NCBI RefSeq assembly: GCF_030388665.1
Contig: NZ_CP128848.1
Location: 1 to 64,000 of the forward strand
DNA: 64,000 nt
DNA from: Streptomyces flavofungini
Lineage (GTDB): Bacteria; Actinomycetota; Actinomycetes; Streptomycetales; Streptomycetaceae
Direction: 5' to 3'
Shown: piece after piece, positions 49,287-60,072 of the stretch
Position numbering within the stretch: the stretch's first letter is position 1
How the letters are laid out: every line of letters starts with the position of its first letter
Translations under genes and position numbers: made by a program
The notes under the pieces: generated by a model
Told to the model about the DNA's origin: nothing
Database searches by the model: none
Seen by the model: the letters and a program-made list of their open reading frames with translations, nothing else

Positions 49287-49444
49287 ACGGCGTCGCCCGG
49301 ATGGGCCACCATCGCACCGTCCCATATTTTGAGACATCTGAACGCCTGGAACTGTTCAAGATCCGAGATGCAACAATGGGTAATACAAACTGTCACCGGA
49401 GCCCAGCGCGCCCTCGCTCCTCACCTGGACGGGACGGCGGACAG

Positions 49445-49502
49445 TTGCCGTCATACCGTCATACCGTCATGCCGTTGCAACGGCATGACGGTATGACGGC
49501 AA
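49445..49502. repeat. Candidate parS site 4, inverted copy
   Basis: Reverse complement of 47163-47220. Confidence 0.6.
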
Positions 49503-49531
49503 CAAGCACTTGAGCAGTACAAACAGCATGG

Positions 49532-50131
49532 TCAGGCACTGATGCCGACAGCAGACACGTAGGCGTAAGCCGCATAGTCGCTGTCGAGGTCGGTGATGAT
49601 GTCGTCCCAGATCTCGTCGAGCGCGTCGGCGTCCTGGGCGGCCCAGGCGTCGACGAGGTCGCCCCACACGGACCGGACGGTGATCGAGCGGTCGGTGAGG
49701 TTCGGGCGCTCTCGGCCCCGGACGACGGCGCTCTGGTCTACGGGGTAGATCTCGACGTTCCGGCCGCGGCCGTCGTTGTCGAGGTGGCGCTTGAGCCAGC
49801 CGGAGCGGATCAGGTTCTCGCGGCGGCGCACCCAGTACGCGGCGTCGAGGCGTTCCAGGTTTGCTGTGGAGGGGCGGGCCTTGCCCTTGAACCAGGACTT
49901 CATGGCGCGGTCGCTGACGCCCTGCGCGCGCAGCTCCTCGCGGCCGGCCTTGCTGTCGAGGTAGCGCAGGCGGGCGTTCTGCCCGCGCGTGGAGCCGATC
50001 GGCGAGGCGATGCCGGACTGGTAGACGATGCGGTTCAGTTCCAGAATCAGGGCCTGGCCGCCCTTCAGTCCGCGGGCGTTGTACTTCCGCCATTCGCCCC
50101 ATTCAGCCCACAGTCCCGGCGATCCCGCCAT
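49532..50131 (-). CDS. Tpg-like terminal protein, inverted copy
   Basis: Same 199-residue translation as the gene at 46534. Its promoter and the Tap-like gene are retained on this arm, so both copies could be expressed if the dimer is real. Confidence 0.68.
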   Translation of the reverse strand: MAGSPGLWAEWGEWRKYNARGLKGGQALILELNRIVYQSGIASPIGSTRGQNARLRYLDSKAGREELRAQGVSDRAMKSWFKGKARPSTANLERLDAAYWVRRRENLIRSGWLKRHLDNDGRGRNVEIYPVDQSAVVRGRERPNLTDRSITVRSVWGDLVDAWAAQDADALDEIWDDIITDLDSDYAAYAYVSAVGISA

Positions 50132-51705
50132 TACCGTTCACCCCCGAGCGTGTACAGGTTCTTGACCTTCACCTGGCTCAGCGCACGGCCCTCAGGGAAA
50201 ACCGGTCGCCAGTCCCCGGCCACATGCAGTTCATCGGTACCGGAAATCTCCACCACAGTCAGACCCGCATTCTTGGCTTTGTAGGCCTTGCGCCACAGGT
50301 TCGTGAACGCCTTTGACCGAATAATGTGCATCCAGTCTGGGCGGCGGATATCTGTGTTCGCGCTGGACTCGCCGATCGTGGACACGAACTTAGAGTACAT
50401 GGATTTCACGTACTCCACGGCGACTTCATCATTCTCAGTGATCGCAGTATCGCGGGATTCCGCGAGAGCACGGCGCAGCTTTTCGAGGAGATTTTCGGTG
50501 GCGCCGGAGAGCATCGCGCGGTGAATCTGGGGCGGGTCGCACAGATTCCACTTCGGGCCCGCACAGTCGAGCAGCAGCCGGACCAGGGAGTCGGGGACCC
50601 AGACCGGACCAGGTTCCTTGCGGGCCCCGAGGGGGTTGGGCAGGTCCTTGTGATCCCATGCGGGCGGGGTGATCTGGTAGACGCCGGACCGCTTCGGGTC
50701 ATGGACACCCGTGGTGTCTTCCACGAGTTTCCCGACGGGGAGCCAGCATTTGAACGCGGCGAGATAGGCCGCGTTCATATCGAGGGCGGTCACCCCAATA
50801 CGTTCACCCTTTTTCACCGCGTCGAGAACCGTCTTGTTCCGCCACTTCGGGCGGCCCTCCCAGATCTCGTCAGCACCCTTCTGCGACTTCTTCCGCAGAA
50901 TGCTATCGGTGGGCGGGAACTTCGAGTGCGCGTAGCGTCCGCCGACCCGGGACCGGTCGAAAAGCGCCATCACGTCGGGGATCGCGGTCTTGATGAGCGC
51001 GGCCTGTGCCGCCTCGATGTCGCCCTGCGCCCCGTTCAGGACATCGCGCACCCGAGCGTGGATCTGGTCGACGAGCGTGCCTGACGCGTACCCAGGCGCC
51101 CGGACCGCTGTAGGCCGCGGGTCCTCCACAGCAGGAGCGGGCACAGGGGAGGAGCCCTCGGCGACCGCCGGACCGGGCTGCGGGTCGCCGCGGTACGGCG
51201 TCGCGGGCTCCCCCGGGCCCGTGGGCGCGTACTCCTCCTGGTCCTCGTCTTCCGGGTGGTCGTCGAGCGGGGCGGCCTCGTCGAGGGCTTCGGCGCACTC
51301 CTGGCTCGTCAGGTGCTGCCAGATGCCTTCCACCGCGTCCGTGGCCGTCTGCCCGCACAGTACGCACGGCCCGCTCAGGGCCTCGCTGCGCGGCACCGAC
51401 ACCGGCTTGGGGGCGGGAGCGGTGGGCGGTGCGGCGAGCGGGAGCGAGGCCTGCGCAGGGCCGCGGTCGGCGGGCAGTGCCGTCACGGCGTGGGTGGGGC
51501 CGGCGAGTAGGTCGAGCACCGACATGCCGTAGTGCGCGGCGAGTTGGTCGCAGTCATCCAGGGTCCAGTGCGCCTTGCCGGTCTGCTTCCGCGAGACCTG
51601 CGCCTGTGCCAGGCCGATCCCTTCGGCGAGCGTCGCCTGGCGCTCTCCCGCCCGGGTCATGAGCGCCGTCACAGTGAGTCTGAGTAGTTCCTCGGTACTC
51701 ATCAT
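50131..51705 (-). CDS. Tap-like protein with polymerase palm, inverted copy
   Basis: Same 524-residue translation as the gene at 44960, including the Gly for Asp change in motif C, so that substitution is not a difference between arms. Confidence 0.72.
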   Translation of the reverse strand: MMSTEELLRLTVTALMTRAGERQATLAEGIGLAQAQVSRKQTGKAHWTLDDCDQLAAHYGMSVLDLLAGPTHAVTALPADRGPAQASLPLAAPPTAPAPKPVSVPRSEALSGPCVLCGQTATDAVEGIWQHLTSQECAEALDEAAPLDDHPEDEDQEEYAPTGPGEPATPYRGDPQPGPAVAEGSSPVPAPAVEDPRPTAVRAPGYASGTLVDQIHARVRDVLNGAQGDIEAAQAALIKTAIPDVMALFDRSRVGGRYAHSKFPPTDSILRKKSQKGADEIWEGRPKWRNKTVLDAVKKGERIGVTALDMNAAYLAAFKCWLPVGKLVEDTTGVHDPKRSGVYQITPPAWDHKDLPNPLGARKEPGPVWVPDSLVRLLLDCAGPKWNLCDPPQIHRAMLSGATENLLEKLRRALAESRDTAITENDEVAVEYVKSMYSKFVSTIGESSANTDIRRPDWMHIIRSKAFTNLWRKAYKAKNAGLTVVEISGTDELHVAGDWRPVFPEGRALSQVKVKNLYTLGGER

Positions 51706-51712
51706 GGACCCT

Positions 51713-51752
51713 AATCTAGCATCCGCAATGCGATTTCCGCATACATGATGCG
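51713..51752 (-). promoter_or_regulatory. Telomere-operon promoter, inverted copy
   Basis: Mirror of 44913-44952, with the three 10-bp-phased half-sites and the TAGATT -10. Confidence 0.6.
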
Positions 51753-51814
51753 TAACTGGCGCTACTCCACCCTGACGGTATGCCCGCGCCACACCACAGC
51801 CGCGACACGAAGAA

Positions 51815-51854
51815 CCGCCCCGACCCGCCGCCGGGCACGGCGACGTCGGGGCGG
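51815..51854 (-). terminator. Terminator after partition genes, inverted copy
   Basis: Mirror of 44811-44850. Confidence 0.65.
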
Positions 51855-51878
51855 CCGGGGGCTGTTGCCCAGACCGCG

Positions 51879-52271
51879 TCAGGCGGCGGGAGTGGGACGG
51901 GGACGGATCTGTTCGGCGAGAGCGTGGGCCAGGTCCTCGCGGCTGTGGGCAAGCTGAATCAAGGCTCGGACGATGGCGGACTTGTCGACGGGACGGCCCA
52001 GGTACCGGCGCAGCCCGAGGGCGATCTCATCGAAAGCGACAGCATCGGCGGAGTCGAGGAGCAGCGTGTACTTGCTGCGGGAGGCGGCGGCCGGCGGCTG
52101 TTCCTCCTTCGGCCCACCCTTCGCATCCGATGCCGTCATGCCGTTGCGCCGTCGTGCCGTTGTGCCGTCAGGCTTCCCTTGATCTGCGGCGTTGTCGTCG
52201 AATCGGCTGCTCAGGCCAGCGAGGAGATCGTCAACGCCCGAGGTGTCGACGGGGTCGAAGTTCTTTGCCAT
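51879..52271 (-). CDS. ParB-like protein, inverted copy
   Basis: Identical translation to the gene at 44394, with the internal repeat site (52128-52171). Confidence 0.65.
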   Translation of the reverse strand: MAKNFDPVDTSGVDDLLAGLSSRFDDNAADQGKPDGTTARRRNGMTASDAKGGPKEEQPPAAASRSKYTLLLDSADAVAFDEIALGLRRYLGRPVDKSAIVRALIQLAHSREDLAHALAEQIRPRPTPAA

Positions 52272-53065
52272 CAGGCGGAGACCTCCACATCGGTCAGGAG
52301 ACCGGACTTCACCGCAAGGTCGCGGAACATCTCGGCGACGTCGCTCTTGGGCGCGTACTGGGCGATGGTCTGCCCCTTGTGCTTGGACTCGGTCACAGCG
52401 GTACGCATCGGGATCTCCCCGACCACGGGCAGCGACAGCGCGTGGATCGCCTCGTACACACCCTGAGTGAAGGTCGAGAAGGGGCGCGCGACGCGGTTGA
52501 GGACGATGCCCCGGTAGAGCGGCGGAGTGGTGCGGGTCTCCTTGGTCAGGGTCGCCGTCTGCCCGAGGAACAGCTTCAGTGCCTCGATCGCGAAGGTGTC
52601 GACGTCCATCGGCACGAGCGCGTCTTTGGCCCAGACGATGACGTTGTCAGTGTCGATCTCCAGCGCCGGGCGGCAGTCCACGATGATGTGGTCGAAGTCT
52701 TCGTCGAAGTGTTCCAGGACCCACTCCAGTCGGTGCTCCTTGGAGCGGGTGCCGTACAGGTGCCGGGCGAGGGTGAACATGTCGAGCGCGCTCGGGATCA
52801 CCCACAGGTTCTCGCTGTGCTGCCGGATCAGGTTCCGCGCTTCCTCAAGGCCGGTGTCCTTGAGCATGGCCTGAGTGAGCGTCAACTCGTCGGTGGGGTT
52901 CAGCCGGCTCATGCCGAGTCCGGTCGTCAGGTTGCCCTGCGGGTCGAGGTCGACCAGGAGGACGCGCTTCCCCGCGGCTGCGAGCGTGCCCCCCAAGTGC
53001 ATGGTCGTGGTGGTCTTCGCGACGCCGCCCTTCTGGTTCAGCATCGCGGTCCTGGTGGTTGTCAT
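52271..53065 (-). CDS. parA: ParA partition ATPase, inverted copy
   Basis: Identical translation to the gene at 43600. Confidence 0.9.
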   Translation of the reverse strand: MTTTRTAMLNQKGGVAKTTTTMHLGGTLAAAGKRVLLVDLDPQGNLTTGLGMSRLNPTDELTLTQAMLKDTGLEEARNLIRQHSENLWVIPSALDMFTLARHLYGTRSKEHRLEWVLEHFDEDFDHIIVDCRPALEIDTDNVIVWAKDALVPMDVDTFAIEALKLFLGQTATLTKETRTTPPLYRGIVLNRVARPFSTFTQGVYEAIHALSLPVVGEIPMRTAVTESKHKGQTIAQYAPKSDVAEMFRDLAVKSGLLTDVEVSA

Positions 53066-53083
53066 GGCCCGGGACTCTACCGC

Positions 53084-53133
53084 GTGACGGCACACCGTTA
53101 CGACGGTGCAACGGCATAACGGTGTGCCGTCAC
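53084..53133. repeat. parA-upstream palindrome, inverted copy
   Basis: Mirror of 43532-43581, 16-bp arms intact. Confidence 0.7.
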
Positions 53134-53332
53134 AAAGCAACTGACCTGCCATGATCTAGTGAGAGAACCCCTCATGTGGGTGACAGCACAGTGGCTTGCG
53201 GGCTCTCGGGAACGGCGAGAGCATCCGCAGAAAGCCTGGAAACAGGCTTCCACAGACTTCGGTGAGCGCCCCGGTTCGCGTCGCGCGTCCGGGGCCGCGC
53301 GTTGCGGCCGACGAGCCGCAACCGCTGCGAAC

Positions 53333-53365
53333 GGGGCCCTCACCGCGTCGTCCGGTGGGGGCCCC
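53333..53365 (-). terminator. Terminator, inverted copy
   Basis: Mirror of 43300-43332. Confidence 0.7.
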
Positions 53366-53395
53366 GCCTACGGGTTCGCCCTGCTCGATGGGGCG

Positions 53396-53587
53396 TCACT
53401 GCCGCCTTTCCGTGCGTGCCCGGTAGGTCTGCATGGCTGCGGACTGGGCGCACTTCCACGCGGCGCGCATCCGGTTCCCCACCGGGCAGTAGTTCTCTCG
53501 CTGGCAGGGAGCACAGCCGTAGAGGTGCCCCATGTAGCGCGCGTACAGCTCGTCCGCACGCGATGCGGCCTGGTCGGTGGCGTTCAC
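53396..53587 (-). CDS. Small Cys-rich protein, inverted copy
   Basis: Identical translation to the gene at 43078; overlaps the next upstream gene by 4 nt in the same way. Confidence 0.58.
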   Translation of the reverse strand: MNATDQAASRADELYARYMGHLYGCAPCQRENYCPVGNRMRAAWKCAQSAAMQTYRARTERRQ

Positions 53588-54099
53588 GACTCAACCGCCT
53601 TCAGCGCCTCGACGGTGGACAGTAGTGCGGTGAGGTGGGCGGGGTCGCACAGGTGCCCGCGGCGCGACGGTGGCACCGCCCAGTACGTGACAGGCGAGAC
53701 CCTCTTCCCGATCCGCGGCACGGCGAGGTACGTGCCGCTCCGGAGCCGGTCTGCGGGCCCCCGCCATGCGGCGTCGGGGGCCACGAGCACGTAGTAGCAG
53801 CCGCTGCCCGTGCGGGTGTCGCAGATGACGGGGCCGTACAGCCAGTCGGCCAGGGCCTGATCCACCACGTCCGCCTGGTCGCTGCCCAGCGCGGCGTGGA
53901 CGAGCCGGCCGGGGACGCGGATGGCGTCGAAGCGCTCGCCGAGCGGCAGGAGCGCGACTCCATGGTCAGCCCACTCCGATACAGCCTGACGCGCTACGGG
54001 GTGGGCGTGTGCGAACCAGTCGGCGATAGCGCCGTGGTCGGGGCTCTGCTCCCGTGCGCTGCTTTCCGGGCCCGGCAGGGGGACCTTACTCTCGGCCAT
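53584..54099 (-). CDS. Conserved plasmid protein (171 aa), inverted copy
   Basis: Identical translation to the gene at 42566. Confidence 0.6.
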   Translation of the reverse strand: MAESKVPLPGPESSAREQSPDHGAIADWFAHAHPVARQAVSEWADHGVALLPLGERFDAIRVPGRLVHAALGSDQADVVDQALADWLYGPVICDTRTGSGCYYVLVAPDAAWRGPADRLRSGTYLAVPRIGKRVSPVTYWAVPPSRRGHLCDPAHLTALLSTVEALKAVES

Positions 54100-54285
54100 G
54101 TCGACTCCTTGTGGTCGGCCATGCCCCCGGGCCGTAACGGCGGTCGCGGGGGTCCGTACATCTGAGTCAACTCCTCCGAGCACCCGTCGACTTGCACAGG
54201 TTTTGCACAGAGCCGCTGCGGGCACCCGTCCGGCCTGTGAGCATGGACGGAACGGCTATGTGGCTCCCAGAAAGACTTGATTGCC

Positions 54286-55473
54286 ATGGGCACTACGACG
54301 GATCCGGCACCGGGCGCGAACGTCGCCCTGCTCCGCACGACGCGCGGCTGGTCTCAGGCCCGGCTCGCCCGCGAAGCGCACGTCTCCCACTCCCTGCTGA
54401 GCAAGGTCGAGGTGGGGGACCGTCCGCTCACCCCGGCCGTGGCGGCCGCGCTGGGCCGGGCGCTGGGCCTGAGCATGGCGGAGGTACAGGGACAGGCGTC
54501 CGTCGCCGCTGACGACGAACCCCTGCTGTCCGAACTGCGGTCGGCGATGCGGGACTACGACCTACCCCAGGGCCAGGCCGTGCCCGAGGGCCGCATCAGG
54601 GCCGACCTGGAGACGGCCGACCGGCGTCGCGATGCGGTCGACGTCGCCGCCCTGCTCCGGATGCTGCCCGCACTGCTGCGGGACGCCACCACGTACGCGC
54701 ACACGCAGAACACGGCCGAGTCGTGGTCGGCGCTCGCCGACACCTACAGCACGGTGTACTGGCTCGCCGCCCGGCACCGCTGGATGGACTTGGCCGAACT
54801 CGCCGTGACGCGCCAGCGGTGGGCCATCGAGCAGCAGCCCAACCCGATCGGCGAGGCCTTCGCCGATCGCGACCGGGCAGGCACTTACCTGAACTTCGGC
54901 GACGTCGAGCGCGGCCTGGACGTCGTCGACCGCGCGATCGTGACCGTGCAGTCCACCCCGCTCTCGACCACCGACCGCGACCTGGCCGTGGGCATCCTGA
55001 ACCTTCGCGGCATGACCCTCGCGGGCCGACTCACCGACAAGCGGCAGGGTCTGCGGGAGGCTGAACGACACATCCGCTCCGCGTGGAACGCGGCCGGCGC
55101 CTTCAGCCACGACGTCGATGCACACGGGCTCACCTTCGGACCGCAGAACTGTTTCACGCACGTCCTGGCGACCCGCGTGGACCTCGGCCGGACGCGGGAC
55201 GCACTCGCGCTCACCGACGACCTGGACGCGGCCGTCGCAGGGCTTCCACCGACCCGGGTCGCACCCACCAAGATCAACTATGCGCGCGCTCAACTCGCCG
55301 TCGGCGACCGCGACGGCGCACTGGAAAGCCTGGGCGCAGCGTTCGACGCGGCGCCGCAGATGGCCCGCATCCACCCCATGGGGCGCGAAGTCCTGCGTGT
55401 CCTCGTGTCGCTGCACCGACGCTCAAACCCTCAGTTGCTGCGGCTCGCTCGGCTCTCCGGCGTCAGCCCCTGA
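54286..55473 (+). CDS. XRE-TPR regulator (second), inverted copy
   Basis: Identical translation to the gene ending at 41192. Confidence 0.8.
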   Translation: MGTTTDPAPGANVALLRTTRGWSQARLAREAHVSHSLLSKVEVGDRPLTPAVAAALGRALGLSMAEVQGQASVAADDEPLLSELRSAMRDYDLPQGQAVPEGRIRADLETADRRRDAVDVAALLRMLPALLRDATTYAHTQNTAESWSALADTYSTVYWLAARHRWMDLAELAVTRQRWAIEQQPNPIGEAFADRDRAGTYLNFGDVERGLDVVDRAIVTVQSTPLSTTDRDLAVGILNLRGMTLAGRLTDKRQGLREAERHIRSAWNAAGAFSHDVDAHGLTFGPQNCFTHVLATRVDLGRTRDALALTDDLDAAVAGLPPTRVAPTKINYARAQLAVGDRDGALESLGAAFDAAPQMARIHPMGREVLRVLVSLHRRSNPQLLRLARLSGVSP

Positions 55474-55492
55474 CAGCCCTCAGTACCGAGCC

Positions 55493-55539
55493 ACCGTCAC
55501 AACGGCACGACGTCATACCGTCATGCCGTTGTGACGGCA
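55493..55539. repeat. Candidate parS site 1, inverted copy
   Basis: Mirror of 41126-41172. Confidence 0.55.
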
Positions 55540-55573
55540 TCGATCACTTGACCTGCTATTTCACCGGGTCAGG

Positions 55574-56962
55574 TCAACAGCCCATGGAGGACAGCCGCGC
55601 CAGGTGACCTTGGAAGGCCAGTTCTACGATCCGGCCGCTGGCTCCGTTCCTGTTCTTCGCCACGATGGCCTCGACCGTGCCCGACGTGGGGCCGGTGTCG
55701 GTGCCGTCCTCGGCGAGTTCCCGGTGGAGCAGCACGATGATGTTGGAGTCCTGCTCGATGGCGCTGGACTCCTTGAAGTCCGAGACGAGCGGGCGGCGGC
55801 CGACGGCGCCGCGGTTGAACTGGGCGAGGGCGACGACGGGCACCTGGAACTCCACAGCGAGGAGCTTGAGGCCGCGGCTGATGTCGGCGACTTCCTGCGC
55901 ACGGTTGGAGTTCTTGTTGGTGCCCTCGGGAGTCATGAGTTGCAGGTAGTCGGCGACGACGATCGCGGGGGCGTGGCCGCGTGCGGTCATCCAGCGCATC
56001 CGTGCGCGGATCTTCGACAGCGAGAGGTTCGCGCTGTCGTCCAGGACGAAGTGGTGGGCGGTGGCGAGGCGTTCGCTGATTTTGCGGATGCGCTCCCAGT
56101 CCCGGTCGGTGACCTTGCGTCGGACGAGGCTGTCGAGGTTGACCCCGGCTTCGGCAGCGGTGAGCCGGGCCATCAGCTCACTGCCGCTCATTTCCATGCT
56201 GGCGACCATCGCAGGCTTGCCGTGCTTGAGCGCGGCGTGAGCGACGAGGTTCATGCCGAACAGCGACTTGCCGCCTGCCGTCGCGGCGCCCACGGTGACC
56301 AACTGGCCGGGCTTGAGTTGGATCACGTCGTTCAGGTCGGGCCACGGGGTGTCGAGCGCGTTGGGGTCGGCGCCGTCCTGGAGCTCGTCGACGAAGCCCT
56401 GCCAGCGGTCGGCGACCGACAGCGGCGGCGCGGCCTCGACGGTGCCGGTCGCGGCCGCTTGCACCTGGGCCATGGCGTCCTGAACGATCTGGTCGGCGTC
56501 CTCGGTCTGCGCGTACGCCTGCGCCACCATGCGGGTACCGGCCTCGATGACCTGCCGCAGCGCGGCGCGCCCGCGGACAATTTCGGCATAGTATGCGCCG
56601 TTCGCCGCCGTAGGCACCGTCTGCACCAGAGTGTGCAGATACGAGGCGCCCCCGACCTTGGTGAGCTCACCGCGTTTGGTGAGCTCGGCGGCAACCGTGA
56701 TCGGGTCGATTCGCGGCTTGCCGATGCTGGTGGCGTACATGTCGAGGATGGCCCGGTAGATCGTTTCGTGCGCGGGGCGGTAGAAGTCCTCCGGGCCGCG
56801 CAGGATCGAGGAGACCTCGTCGACGACCTGCGTAGCCGTGGCGGGGGAGGGCACCAGCATTGCGCCGAGGACGGCTTGTTCGGCTCCGGTGTCGTTCGGC
56901 GGGACCCGGTTGAACCCGGCGTCGTCGGTCTCTGCGGTGTCGGGAAGTTCTGCGATGCTCAC
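55574..56962 (-). CDS. rep2: Rep2-like DnaB helicase, inverted copy
   Basis: Identical translation to the gene at 39703. A dimer would thus carry two complete rep1-rep2 units. Confidence 0.88.
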   Translation of the reverse strand: MSIAELPDTAETDDAGFNRVPPNDTGAEQAVLGAMLVPSPATATQVVDEVSSILRGPEDFYRPAHETIYRAILDMYATSIGKPRIDPITVAAELTKRGELTKVGGASYLHTLVQTVPTAANGAYYAEIVRGRAALRQVIEAGTRMVAQAYAQTEDADQIVQDAMAQVQAAATGTVEAAPPLSVADRWQGFVDELQDGADPNALDTPWPDLNDVIQLKPGQLVTVGAATAGGKSLFGMNLVAHAALKHGKPAMVASMEMSGSELMARLTAAEAGVNLDSLVRRKVTDRDWERIRKISERLATAHHFVLDDSANLSLSKIRARMRWMTARGHAPAIVVADYLQLMTPEGTNKNSNRAQEVADISRGLKLLAVEFQVPVVALAQFNRGAVGRRPLVSDFKESSAIEQDSNIIVLLHRELAEDGTDTGPTSGTVEAIVAKNRNGASGRIVELAFQGHLARLSSMGC

Positions 56963-57153
56963 GCGTAGAGCTCCTGTTCGGGGAGTTTCGAGCGGCGGCC
57001 GGACCCTGGCGAGGATTCCCGGCCGCCGCCGTCATGTTCAGAGGGCCCACAGAGGGGCCTGAGCGCCCCCGAGCGCGCCGACGAGGGGCCCTCGGGCCTT
57101 CCGGACATCCGGTGATCGCTTGGGCCGCCACAGGGCCGTCTGCGATCTCCGGA

Positions 57154-58259
57154 TCAGGTTCCGGCGGCTGCGGACTTCCGGACCTTGCCGGGGTGGCAAT
57201 CGGCGCATGGCGCAGTGGTGCGCCACCCCTCCTCGTTCTCCGTGGTCTTCATCCGGGTGAGCTCGTCACAGTCCAGATCACCACAGTGCGGCGGCAACTC
57301 GGCGCCGGACTGCCGGAGTTGCCGGACCTGGCCGGGCACGGTGGCGGTGGCGGCCGCGCGATGGCGGCGGACCAGGTTCTCAATCCGCGTCTTGAGCGCG
57401 CCCTGCGGGTTGTTCGGCCGCTGGCCCTTGGTCAGTTCAGCGACCAGGGCGTCATCGAGCTTCCACCCCTGGGCCGTGGTGCTGTCCACGAGCAGTGGGG
57501 CGTATCGCTTCGCCGTCGGACGGCCGACCGCGAACGGCGCGGGCAGCTCCTGAAGGAACTCCTCCGCGTCCGCGATAGCCCCTGCGTCGAACTCGGCTTC
57601 CGCCGCCTCCCCCCGCGAAGCGGGGTCGCTGTGACCCTCGGTGCCGGTGAGGGGGTTGGGGGAGGTGGTATCCACCACCTCCGGGGGGGGTGTGGGGGGG
57701 AACCGCCATTGGAGGCACATGGTGCGACCTGCGGGTTTGCCGCATCCACCATGTGTGGCGGTTCACCATGTGTGGTGATTGGAGGCACATGGTGCGACCT
57801 GCGGGTTTCCCTTTTACCCCCATTCCATGTGCCTTCATTGGAGGCACATGGCGCGACCTGCGTGTTTACCTGCTCGGCAGAGACGACCTCGATCCGCTCC
57901 TGGGGAGGCTTCGGACGCTTCGAGATCTCGTAACGCATCCCGACCATCCGGCCGCCCTCGCCCTTGATCCGGTACGCGCGGATGTATCCGGCCTTGCGGA
58001 TCAGAGCGAGCTCACGCCGTACGGCGTCCTCGCCGAGCGGCTTGCCGTTCGCGGACTTCCAGCCCATCGCGCGGAACCAGCCCACCAGTTCGGCGACGTC
58101 GAAGTCCTCGCCGGGCGGCATGAACCACAGGGCCTGTACCACGGCGATCGTCAGCGGCTGCCAGCCGTGCCCGAAGAACGTTTCCTCGGTGATCGTCACA
58201 CTCGGCTCGGGCTCGATCGCCCGAACCCACGTCTCGCTCATCTGCTGCGGTCTCGTCAT
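57154..58259 (-). pseudogene. rep1: Rep1-like initiator, inverted copy
   Basis: Mirror of 38406-39511 with the same C-run frame break (here 57,683-57,701 as G runs), which shows that the break is not a random error in one arm. Confidence 0.7.
57708..57867 (-). repeat. rep1 iterons, inverted copy
   Basis: Mirror of the three 31-bp units at 38798-38957. Confidence 0.7.
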
Positions 58260-58461
58260 CGGTCCACCTCGGGAGCGGAACGGACGGCGTCCGATGAGTG
58301 CGGCACGGCTGTCTCGGGCCCCTCGATGGCCCGACTGAATGTGGGTGCGGGGGCATTCTGTAGCACCTGTTGCGGCCTCTCGTAGCCGCTGACCGGGTGT
58401 GAAAGGCCGAGACTCGGATCGAAATCCGTCCTCGCCTGCTCTACACTCGGCAGCGTGTGGG

Positions 58462-58520
58462 CCCCCCGGGGCTGGGTTCAAGTAGGTGTTGACGCACCTG
58501 CTCCAGCCGGAACCGGGGGG
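58462..58520 (-). ncRNA. Three-tier stem-loop upstream of rep1, inverted copy
   Basis: Mirror of 38145-38203. Confidence 0.5.
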
Positions 58521-58641
58521 TTCGGTTTTTCTAGATCACGTATTACTGGGAGTCAGCGTACTCCCCTTGTGACTCTCCGTGCGTTCCCGCAGTGACCTGC
58601 GGGTTCTCTCCATGCATAGGGGGCATGCGCTCTTCACCTCG

Positions 58642-59874
58642 TCAGTGGTCAGGAGTGTTGAGGTTCCGCAGGTGGGCGCGAAAGTCCACTGCGTCGGGGA
58701 CCTTGGCGTAGTTGGTCTTGAGGATCTGGCCGAGGTCGCTGGCGACCATGGTCAGGCTGGGGAGGGACTGGCGTTCGCCGCCGAGGGCGCGTTCGCCGTA
58801 GGACAGGGCGGAGTCGAGGTCTCCGCTGCGGGCTGCTGCGACGGCGAGCGTGATGCGGGCCTCTGCGATCCGCATGGGCGCGCGCTCCGTGCCGTCGAAG
58901 TCGGTGCTCGCCCGGATGACCTCACCCGCAAGCTGCTCGGCGAGTTGGTCTTCACCGACCTTGCGGTAGCAGTCCATGCGGTAGAAGTCGTACTTCGCGG
59001 GGTCGACGACGAAGTGGTCCTCGATGTTGTCCGGGTAGGGCAGGGCTTCGAGGACCTGGCGGCCCTTGTCGAGCGCGATTTCCGTCTGCTGCCGATCGCC
59101 CAGCCGCGCCCATGCCTTGGCCTCTTGGGCGAAGAGCTGGGCTGCCACCGACTCGTTCGGGGCGAGCGCGACTCCTTCGCGGGCGGCCTGGATGACGCCG
59201 CGGTAGTCGCCGCGCGTCAGCGAGAACCAGCACCGCATCTCATGGCCCCACCCGATCACGCCGAGGTGGCCGGCCTCGTCCCCGAGGGAGAGCGCGGCGC
59301 GACGGGTCGCTTCGGCCTGGCGGGGATCGCCCGAGTCGTACTCGACACAGCCGACCAGGAGCGCCAACTTCCCGGCGAGCGCGTACAGGTCGCGCATCTG
59401 GGACAGGCTCACCCGCCGGTCGAGCATCGCCACAACCCGGCTCATCCACGCCCGCCCCTCCGTGAGGAGCTGCGCCGTGGGCAGGTAGGCGTACTCGGAG
59501 CAGAGCCGGTCCACGGTGATCCGCAGCGCGTCCAGGGTGGCCTGGTCGACGTCTGAGGCCCTCATGCGGGCCACGATCTCCACTGTGTCCACGCCGCCCA
59601 CGACCTGAAGTTGAGAGCGGGGCTCGCGGCCGGTCGGCGGGAAAAAGGCGTTCGTGGTCGTCCCGAAGGTGGCCGCGATCTCGATCTTGTACTTCTCCGG
59701 GAACTTCTCTCCGGCCTCCCAGCGCTTCCACTGCCGCAGCATGCTCTGCTCGTCCGGCCCTCCAGGGTCGTACGGGAGCCGGGCCATCAGGGAGCGGACC
59801 GCCGTGATCTGAGACCACTGGCGGGCAAGCCGTTCCTCGCGCATCCGACGTGCCCAGGTGGGCCGGTCGTCCAT
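58642..59874 (-). CDS. XRE-type regulator (first), inverted copy
   Basis: Identical translation to the gene at 36791. Confidence 0.8.
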   Translation of the reverse strand: MDDRPTWARRMREERLARQWSQITAVRSLMARLPYDPGGPDEQSMLRQWKRWEAGEKFPEKYKIEIAATFGTTTNAFFPPTGREPRSQLQVVGGVDTVEIVARMRASDVDQATLDALRITVDRLCSEYAYLPTAQLLTEGRAWMSRVVAMLDRRVSLSQMRDLYALAGKLALLVGCVEYDSGDPRQAEATRRAALSLGDEAGHLGVIGWGHEMRCWFSLTRGDYRGVIQAAREGVALAPNESVAAQLFAQEAKAWARLGDRQQTEIALDKGRQVLEALPYPDNIEDHFVVDPAKYDFYRMDCYRKVGEDQLAEQLAGEVIRASTDFDGTERAPMRIAEARITLAVAAARSGDLDSALSYGERALGGERQSLPSLTMVASDLGQILKTNYAKVPDAVDFRAHLRNLNTPDH

Positions 59875-60072
59875 GGTGATCACCTCCGGAAACTGGGGCC
59901 GAGTGTGACAGCGAGAGCGCTCCGCGGCAGGTGACACCCATGGGTGACCTTCAAAGGTCCCCTTGAAGAGTCACTGTCAAGATCACCCCTCCGGTTGTCA
60001 GGTTGGTTGCCCAACCGGCAGACGGAACGGGGTGGCTTGCGTGGCTGTCACGGGCAGGTCGGAGCGTGGGGG

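Larger units (their letters stand above)
48346..49531. other. Inverted copy of the telomere and subtelomere
   Basis: Reverse complement of 47,134-48,320. It includes the palindrome families listed for the left arm, at 48,415-48,435 and 48,494-48,513 among others. No gene is supported. Confidence 0.85.
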